Assembly: GCA_004151065.3 (NCBI GenBank) | Contig: NWUY0300109499.1 | Location: 4,728-31,310, forward strand | DNA length: 26,583 nt | Reading direction: 5' to 3' | Origin: Larix sibirica | Taxonomy: Eukaryota; Streptophyta; Pinopsida; Pinales; Pinaceae | Part shown: positions 21,154 to 26,583 of the stretch, in pieces | How positions within the stretch are numbered: position 1 is the stretch's first letter | How the letters are laid out: the number at the start of each line of letters is the position of its first letter | Position numbers and translations under genes: made by a program | Notes under the pieces: generated by a model | Seen by the model: the letters and a program-made list of their open reading frames with translations, nothing else | What the model was told of the DNA's origin: nothing | Database searches by the model: none

Positions 21154-21603
21154 TCTTTCTTTTACGGGGCTAGTCGAGAGGAAAATCAAATCAATGCTTT
21201 TGGTTTTGTGATTTATCTCTCAAAGGAACATTATTTGACAGGGAAAGGCGCATTAGGCGTTGGTACCAACAATTATGCCGAACTCAAAGGATTATGTTTC
21301 CTGTTGCAACAAGCATCACTTCGAGGCATCTCAAGACTACAAGTCTTTGGTGATTTTAGGTTGGTTATCAATTAGATGTAGGGAGACATCGATATAAAAA
21401 ATATTGGACTTATTTACTTGGATGATCAATTGAAGCATATTAGTGGTACATTTCTCTCTATTAAGTATAAGCACATCTCCAAGGAATTGAACTTTGTTGC
21501 TGACAATCTTTCCAAACATAACTTAACCTTGAATCCTTGTTTTCTCAGTGTTGAAGAATTCCATGGAGGCACCTTAGTCTCCTCTCATATGCCCCCTTTT
21601 TGA
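21154..21603 (+). pseudogene. LINE copy B ORF2, C-terminal RNase H domain
   Basis: RNase H removes template RNA after reverse transcription; several plant L1 lineages carry it at the ORF2 C-terminus. A single frame of 150 codons reads FFYGASREENQINAFGFVI, then TNNYAELKGLCFLLQQAS, LQVFGDFRLVIN, and finally HISKELNFVADNLSKHNL, with a TGA at 21601-21603. The Glu of AEL, the Asp of GDF and the final Asp of VADNLS are present. The first catalytic Asp of the usual FDGAS is Tyr (TAC at 21163-21165), which would abolish activity. The only two interruptions are TAG codons at 21373-21375 and 21379-21381, where related proteins often have Gln. About 190 bases of 3' untranslated sequence follow. Confidence 0.87.
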
Positions 21604-21796
21604 TCTACCTCCCGATCTAGGGCCAATTTAAGTTGTATTTTTACATTCTAGTGGACTTATGTTGTCTCTATGTATTTATCATTTTGAATGGTCTATAACT
21701 TTGTTGATTAATTTTGCTTGCATAATGCCCTTGGAACTGAAGAAAATATTTTCTGAATTTATTAATGGAAATACATTTTTTTCATGGAAAAAATAT

Positions 21797-21812
21797 ATAT
21801 CAATTGTTCCTT
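21797..21812 (+). repeat. Target-site duplication of the nested LINE, right copy
   Basis: ATATCAATTGTTCCTT here matches ATATCAATTTTTCCTT at 15290-15305 at 15 of 16 positions. It lies just after a short A-rich end (GGAAAAAAT) of the LINE. Confidence 0.8.
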
Positions 21813-22575
21813 ATGTATATTATTCGAAAATGCCTTCTGCACCATTTACTAATCCATCTTCAATTGCATAATTTCCTCCGACCAATTCAACGAACATGTT
21901 TTTTTTTCCAGCACAAACACATAAGGCAAATGCATGGTTCTATGTCCAGGTGTGTGTTTTTCAATTGAATCATTTTTTCTATCATGTGCTAATAGCGTAA
22001 ACGCCTCTAACTGCACAATAGATAGCATTTTTATATTGTGTTCTCGAACATCCTTCTTATTGTGGTAAAGATAAGGAAATGTTGGATCCTCTGGTGGCTG
22101 GTTGTGGCAATGTTTGTTTAGAAAGTTAATACCATTTTATGTTTGAGAGCATGTTCTAATTCTGTTTAAAATAGACACAAATACCATTTTGCCTCATTAC
22201 CCTTTTTAGTTTAAAAAACCTAATGTAATTTGGCCAAAAGCTATATGGAATTTTCGGTTGTTGGAATCTTGGTTGTTCAAAAATCCAAGAATCATGGACA
22301 GGTTGTGCTTGGCAAAGGTTCCCATTGAATATGATGTCTAAACCTCCAAATAGTCTTGTTGGAGTTGCATGATTTCTCGTAGCCTTATTTCTATGTTGTA
22401 TAGTGTTCGAGAATTGATTAATGATACCATTTATATGAGCAATAGTCAATTTATCCATATTATTTTGTTAATAGGTCCAATGTATTTGAATTCGGTGGGA
22501 GCATTTTTTATGAATTTAGAGGGATCCATAGAGTTGAGTGAACTGTGATCCCATTTGCATTGTATGCGGCTTTTC
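21813..22575 (-). pseudogene. Helentron Pif1-like helicase remnant, N-terminal part
   Basis: Pif1-like SF1 helicases unwind the donor strand during rolling-circle transposition. From 22574 one frame reads KAAYNANGITVHSTLWIPL, the motif Ia area, with CAA-to-TAA-type stops after it. The frame at 22458-22156 carries LFGGLDIIFNGNLCQAQPV (motif III area, with Asp replaced by Asn in the usual GDL), HDSWIFEQPRF, IPYSFWPNYIRFF and KLKRVMRQNG. A third frame near 22090-21960 reads DPTFPYLYHNKKDVREHNIK. After a frameshift comes VELVGGNYAIEDGLVNGAEG with IFE and two stops. The frame is then cut by the LINE at its right-hand target-site duplication (21797-21812). Confidence 0.88.
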
Positions 22576-23340
22576 TAATGCATGGGACTATAAATTTTTT
22601 TTCAAAGGGTAACTTTGGATATCTTTGTCATAAAAGTGCAACAAGCCATCGCAAATTGTTCTTGAAGTAAATGTTTTTCATGTGCCTACACCTCTAGTCA
22701 AGAACAAATAGACTAGTGTGGCTAGGTTGTTCTTTTTTTCTCATTATGATTTCTTTGGTTATTGATTGTTGTTCTTCATTGAGTTTTTTTTTCTAATTTC
22801 ATGTGCTCAACTATGTCTTGAACAAATGGTTCTTCAGCCAATTTGATAGGAGTGTTATTCTGCATTTGTTGAAATGGCATTTTGTGCATCCGGTCACGTT
22901 GAATGTCACACTTTTCAAACACAAGGGCATTGGATTCGTTTTCTACTAGTGCACTACATGCAAATATTTCTTTAGCTTTAGAGCCAAAATTTCCAGGTGC
23001 AATTTCCATATTGCTCCATTTTGTTTCTATGTTTGCTATGAATCTTCGTTCAAGATTATCAATTTTTGTTGTTTCTAAGACATATATGTTTCACACCATG
23101 ATTGCCATTTTCCTTTTAGCAAATCACCAATGTTTCTGTGTGGGAAATATAGCATCATTTTTTCCCTGCAAAAGTTTTCTGGGTTTTTTTCTTGGTTGTA
23201 ACGAAGAATGCAATAGAAGAATGAACTCATCTCTAATGATGTTGAGCTCTAATAGAAACATTTTGAAAGACATGTTTCTATGGTATTCTCTATGTTCCAA
23301 TAGGGAAAGTTGTTTTGTTTTTTCATTTGTGTTATTGACA
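22576..23340 (-). pseudogene. Helentron Rep-helicase linking region, poorly preserved
   Basis: Near 23270-23170 the minus strand reads SFKMFLLELNIIRDEFILLL and SSLQPRKKPRKLL, which fits the segment after the RFNFP block of Helentron Rep. Further down, a 77-codon frame (23009-22776) starting MEIAPGNFGSKAKEI has no motif I can place. The Walker A motif expected at the start of the helicase was not found; it is lost or too mutated to see. Confidence 0.5.
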
Positions 23341-24010
23341 CTGTTCCAGTGGATCCAAGATAACCATTTTATCTATTGGAGGAAATGGAAAATTGAATCT
23401 ATAGTTGGAGTGTTAATGTTTTTGCAAGTTTTAAGATGGTGGTGAGTTTGGGTCTGAAGAAGGTTTTTGTCAAGCAGTGATGAATAAGAAGATATATACC
23501 AATCAAGAAATTCAGTAATCTCGTCATTAGAATTCTGTGCTTAGACTGGTGCTTTTTGGATCCAAAATAATCCATGTTCATGTTCATTACCCCTATTATG
23601 GAATTCAGTTGTAAAGAAAAAGTCTTTTAGTTCTCCAAACAACGTGTTGTTATTCAAGATTAGAGACCTTAATGCTATTACCTTATGTCTATAGTAGCAA
23701 CTACAAAGTATTGGGTGTTTTCTAAACAAAAAATCAATATTTTAGTCATAAGTATTGTTGGAAGGCTTCTTTGGATCTTGTTTTTCAATTTGTTGTAGTG
23801 CATTGCATAGTGGAGTCCAAATATTTTCAGTACTAGCAAAAGTTACAAAGAATGTAGGAGGACCAAGTTGTCGTATCATTGCAAAAATATATATTTTTAT
23901 TTCTTAAAATAGTGAGGTGATGTTCATATTGTTTCCATAAGTAATGTCTTTGTGGTGGGAGGGCATCAATGTGTGTCCATGATGTGTGTCTTGAATAGCT
24001 TAATCCCTTT
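23341..24010 (-). pseudogene. Helentron Rep (HUH endonuclease) remnant
   Basis: Rep nicks DNA to start rolling-circle transposition. Going down from 24010 one frame reads THHGHTLMPSHHKDITYGNN, a stop, then FAMIRQLGPPTFFVTFAS, the conserved Helitron Rep entry block (ATG at 23879). After a TAA at 23742-23744 come CSCYYRHKVIALRSLI and FGELKDFFFTTEFHNRG. The HUH motif itself is HEH (23582-23574) within NEHEHGLFWIQKAPV. Then, past another stop, come LLQTQTHHHLKTCKN and, one frameshift later, RFNFPFPPIDKMVILDPLE (23400-23344), the typical downstream Rep block. The catalytic Tyr region was not identified. Interruptions make the protein inactive. Confidence 0.87.
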
Positions 24011-24865
24011 TCAAAATAGCATATTCTAAGATTTCTTTTAAGGGTTTACGCTATTCGTGATAATATTAAGGTTATTTTTTTAAGTAGTTTTTGTTTAAGT
24101 GGTTTTGAAAATGTTTTATTTTTTAAGAATTCATCTTTGAAGATAAATATTTGAAAATGTGAACAATTATTTGTAATATTTTATATAATGTGATTAATTT
24201 ATTAATTGTTTTAGTATCATAAAAATTTATCAAACTTTTTTTTTTTTAATTATAACTTATTTTTAAAAAGTAGGGATTGTGTTGCATGCAGTTCTTTTTT
24301 AAAGAGACAACTTTAAACCAAAAAGCATCTTTTATATATTTATTCAAAAATAAAAAATTTAGACTTCCATTACTATTTCTTTAAAACTCAATCATTTTTT
24401 TTATAATATTCTCCATAAACATGTAAATGTGTTCTTTATTTCTATATTAATATTCTTTAAAATAATATATATATCTTATAGCAAAATCTCAATTCTAATC
24501 CAAGGGGACATTAGCCAATTTCCACGCATTGAAAAGAAAGAAAAAAAGAAAAATCTCATTTATAAATCTGCTTCTTAAAAGATAGTATCTTTTTTATTAC
24601 TTATATATATTATTTTTTATTTTTAAATATTTTTATTTTCCATTTTTTAACCATTCCAAAACTATATTACTTAAATAAGATTATTTTTCATTTTTCTTTA
24701 AACAAAAAATTCTTAATTTAATTCATCATTTTATACTATTAAATTAAAGATAATTTTCTTTTTTCATTTTAGTTTATTTTTTAGCTTTCAATTGTAATAT
24801 TAATAATATTTATATTTAATTTAAACTTATGATCTTCCAAAACACTTTTCCTTAAATTGTACACA
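24011..24865. other. Very AT-rich DNA, no gene seen
   Basis: No reading frame of note on either strand. The stretch consists largely of T- and A-runs and TA-rich tracts. The missing N-terminal part of the Helentron Rep would have been here, so either the transposon was truncated near 24010 or its 5' part has decayed beyond recognition. Confidence 0.5.
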
Positions 24866-24951
24866 TTAAGCACATTTGAATAAATATACTTTAAACTTCA
24901 ATAATTTATTAAGCACATTTGAATAAATATACAATAAACTTCAATAATTTA
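24866..24951. repeat. 43-bp tandem repeat, two copies
   Basis: Units 24866-24908 and 24909-24951 are identical except for a few bases (ATACTTTAAAC versus ATACAATAAAC). The second unit overlaps the start of the larger SRR1 3'-end duplication. Confidence 0.9.
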
Positions 24952-25449
24952 TCAAGAAATATGTTGATAACCACATAAACCATTCCAAAAAAGTTGGAAA
25001 TGATTAAAATTAAATGAGTTTTGTCAAGGGAATATCCGAGATGTTCTTTAGATAGAGATCAAGATTGAGATCATCTATGTAACCATTCAAAGTAATGAAG
25101 TGCCAACTTATATCATGAAATGCCTTCCTATAAATTTGGTCACATGTTTCTTTAATGGGAAGGGACACTTCATGCATTATATTTGAATAAATATACTTTA
25201 AACTTTAGTAATTTATCATGAAATATCAAGAGAACCACATGAACCATTCCAAAGAAGTTGGAAATGATTAAAAACAAGTGAGTTCTTCCAAGGGAATATC
25301 CGAGATATCCTCTGGAAACAGATCAAGATTGAGATAATCTATGGAACCATCCAAGGTAATGAAGTGCCAACTTATATTACCAAATGCGTACAGATAAATT
25401 GGGTCACATGTTTCTTTGATCCATGGTTGTGGAAGGGACAGTTCATGCA
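24917..25449. repeat. Tandem duplication of the SRR1-like gene's 3' end, unit about 264-273 bp
   Basis: Copy 1 (24917-25177) and copy 2 (25181-25449) align along their length: both start with ATTTGAATAAATATAC, share AACCATTCC and TTGGAAATGATTAAAA, then GGGAATATCCGAGAT and AGTTCATGCA-like ends. The offset is 264 bases at the start and 273 at the end because copy 1 lacks nine bases, three codons. Copy 2 is the true 3' coding end and 3' flank of the gene; copy 1 is the extra one. Confidence 0.9.
25010..25177 (-). pseudogene. Duplicated C-terminal fragment of the SRR1-like gene, frame still open
   Basis: The extra copy keeps an open frame of 55 codons from ATG (25177) to TAA (25012-25010). It reads MHEVSLPIKETCDQIYRKAF, HDISWHFITLNGYIDDLNLD and LYLKNISDIPLTKLI, against LHELSLPQPWIKETCDPIYL, ISWHFITLDGSIDYLNLD and ISDIPLEELTCF in the full gene. 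Relative to that gene there is a three-codon loss and about a dozen substitutions but no stop or frameshift. It lacks the whole catalytic-type SRR1 domain and has no promoter of its own that I can see. It could be neutral debris or an alternative 3' exon; the former is simpler. Confidence 0.75.
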
Positions 25450-26155
25450 GTATATTTTCACTGTGCATAATGGCCATCAAATGCTTGAATGTACGAAGAT
25501 ACTTTGTGGTTGAAACTCTTTTCTTGAGCATCTCAAAACTGGTGCCTAAAATAATAATCTTATTCAAATTGGCAGGCGTCCAATTTGCCATTAATACATT
25601 CTGAAAGAGAGGCAGTGGGGCGCGAGGCATGAAAAACAGGGTGGGTCTGTCAACTGTCCGCCTGCCATATTCATTCACAGAGAGAAAAGTGCAGTCGAAA
25701 AGCTCGAGAACTTGCTGCTCTATCAGATCCAGGTCTGGATCATACACCACAATATCATTTACCCATTCGCATTTTTCTCTTAGCAAAATCGCAAAAGCTA
25801 ATTGGTTGAGACAGTGATCCGGGTTACTGCGACGCTGCTCAGGGTCTATCTTTCCAATGCCATAGAGCACGACTTGTAATTGTGCGTCCTCTGTGTCTGG
25901 GCCTGCCACTCGTTTAATTCTTGCCATCATTTCTGGGTTTTCTAGTTGTTTCATCGCTTCTTCAAAGAAATAAGATTTCTCCAACTTTTCTTTAGTCAAC
26001 AGTACATTCCGGACCATTAATGTAAATAATCTAGTAATCTCCGGAGTAATCTCAATATTTGGTAAAGCAGAGGCAATCTCCATAATTGCGTATCCAAATT
26101 TATGGCAAACGAAAAAGATGTAAAGATCAATAACCCAAGAAAACTGTGGAGTCAA
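25268..26155 (-). CDS. SRR1-like protein (SENSITIVITY TO RED LIGHT REDUCED 1 family)
   Basis: SRR1 proteins in Arabidopsis act in phytochrome B signalling, circadian clock function and flowering time; their biochemical activity is unclear. The uninterrupted 295-residue frame carries the SRR1 domain at about residues 94-215: VVLYGIGKI (95-103), NQLAFAILLREK (117-128), VVYDPDLDLIEQQVL (136-150), FLSVNEYGRR (157-166), PTLFFMPRAPLPLF (171-184), MANW (189-192) and IIILGTSFEML (200-210). The length is close to the family's usual size. The N-terminus lacks the basic stretch of the Arabidopsis protein and starts with a hydrophobic segment (WVIDLYIFFVCHKFGYAI). An internal Met at residue 25 is an alternative start, but the first ATG lies about 50 bases past a good TATA box. 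No intron is needed. A partial copy of its 3' end lies just downstream. Confidence 0.9.
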   Translation of the reverse strand: MTPQFSWVIDLYIFFVCHKFGYAIMEIASALPNIEITPEITRLFTLMVRNVLLTKEKLEKSYFFEEAMKQLENPEMMARIKRVAGPDTEDAQLQVVLYGIGKIDPEQRRSNPDHCLNQLAFAILLREKCEWVNDIVVYDPDLDLIEQQVLELFDCTFLSVNEYGRRTVDRPTLFFMPRAPLPLFQNVLMANWTPANLNKIIILGTSFEMLKKRVSTTKYLRTFKHLMAIMHSENILHELSLPQPWIKETCDPIYLYAFGNISWHFITLDGSIDYLNLDLFPEDISDIPLEELTCF

Positions 26156-26207
26156 TAAGCTAGAAATCCTTGATGCTGTGGATGGATATGAACATGGACA
26201 TTATATG

Positions 26208-26217
26208 TATTTATATA
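26208..26217 (-). promoter_or_regulatory. TATA box of the SRR1-like gene
   Basis: The minus strand reads TATATAAATA, a consensus plant TATA box, 53 bases upstream of the ATG. Transcription would start near 26180, giving a short leader and making the ATG at 26155 the first one. Confidence 0.65.
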
Positions 26218-26369
26218 TCTTTTGGCAATGTTGAACAATGATAACGTTGTGTCGTTTCATGGACGTGCATGTGAGATTTAAGATGGATGGTGCACCGAAA
26301 GCAACAGGCATCAACACTTCTTTTATTATAGTAAAAATGGGAAAATACAAATCAAGACAGTTGGTGTTG

Positions 26370-26375
26370 TTTATT
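26370..26375 (-). terminator. Poly(A) signal of the gene at the right edge
   Basis: AATAAA on the minus strand lies 28 bases past the TAA stop of the partial gene ending at 26403, a normal position for a plant near-upstream element. Confidence 0.55.
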
Positions 26376-26402
26376 TAAATAATGTAAGCCATGCAACTCA
26401 AA

Positions 26403-26583
<181 letters not shown>

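Larger units (their letters stand above)
15306..21796 (+). mobile_element. Degenerate L1-type LINE with RNase H (copy B), inserted in the Helentron
   Basis: The 6.5-kb insert lies on the plus strand, opposite to the Helentron. It carries ORF1 with an intact-looking CCHC knuckle, then ORF2 with endonuclease, reverse transcriptase, zf-RVT and RNase H. Both ends are set by a 16-bp direct repeat (one mismatch), with a short A-run before the right copy. Independent support comes from the host: joining the minus-strand Helentron sequence at 21797 to that at 15289 keeps the helicase reading frame. The length is near that of a full L1, so it is probably not 5'-truncated. Many frameshifts and stops show it is old and inactive. 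It belongs to a different L1 family from copy A. Confidence 0.9.
14201..24010 (-). mobile_element. Helentron (Helitron2-type rolling-circle transposon) relic, split by a nested LINE
   Basis: Read on the minus strand, and skipping the LINE at 15306-21796, the order is HUH Rep (from 24010), a linking region, Pif1-like SF1 helicase, and a C-terminal endonuclease of the non-LTR retrotransposon type. Rep plus helicase plus endonuclease is the Helentron architecture, distinct from the classic plant Helitron, which has Rep-helicase with separate RPA genes. Stops and frameshifts are spread through all domains. The coding relic starts mid-Rep: upstream of 24010 the sequence becomes AT-rich and the N-terminal part is missing. 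The limits given are those of recognisable coding; the true ends lie outside and were not proven. Confidence 0.85.

Noticed and set aside
22903-23445. 180-codon plus-strand open frame rich in Phe, Leu and Ser
   Set aside because: Antisense to the Helentron Rep-helicase region, where the minus strand has the recognisable motifs; hydrophobic content comes from AT-rich complement.

Overview
The window reads as nuclear DNA of a seed plant. It carries the 3' end of one host gene, a land-plant SRR1-like gene, and a single first exon of a callose synthase. All are embedded in AT-rich intergenic DNA full of decayed transposons. The long gene-poor spacing, the old LINEs and the apparently very large callose synthase intron would fit a conifer or other gymnosperm, but that is inference.

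Layout. (1) 1-5560, minus strand: an old L1-type LINE cut off at the left edge (ORF1 with DUF4283 and a broken zinc knuckle; ORF2 with endonuclease, reverse transcriptase and zf-RVT). (2) 5561-8160: no gene seen; a short unidentified coding-like remnant follows at 8161-8364 (minus). (3) 8774-8972, minus: first coding exon of a callose synthase, ending in a GTAAGT splice donor; no second exon was found in the remaining 8.7 kb. (4) 9795-10024: a G-box/TATA promoter-like motif and a 79-bp tandem duplication. (5) 10690-12034, plus: a polyadenylated retroposed insert with a perfect 17-bp target-site duplication and an unidentified coding remnant broken only by TAG codons. (6) 12052-14200: non-coding, with roughly 184-bp tandem repeats. 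(7) 14201-24010, minus: relics of a Helentron (Helitron2-type rolling-circle transposon) with HUH Rep, Pif1-like helicase and an apurinic-type endonuclease. Its helicase gene is split by (8) a plus-strand L1 LINE with RNase H at 15306-21796. The LINE is flanked by a 15/16-matching target-site duplication, and the two helicase halves meet in frame across that site. (9) 24011-24865: AT-rich DNA with no gene. (10) 24866-26583: an SRR1-like gene (25268-26155, minus) with its TATA box, a partial tandem copy of its 3' end that keeps a 55-codon frame, and the 3' end of an unidentified gene with its poly(A) signal.

Only the SRR1-like gene looks complete. The callose synthase exon and the gene at the right edge look intact but partial. 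Everything else is relic. The most informative structure is the nested Helentron/LINE locus, which gives a relative chronology: the Helentron came first, the LINE inserted into it, and both then decayed.
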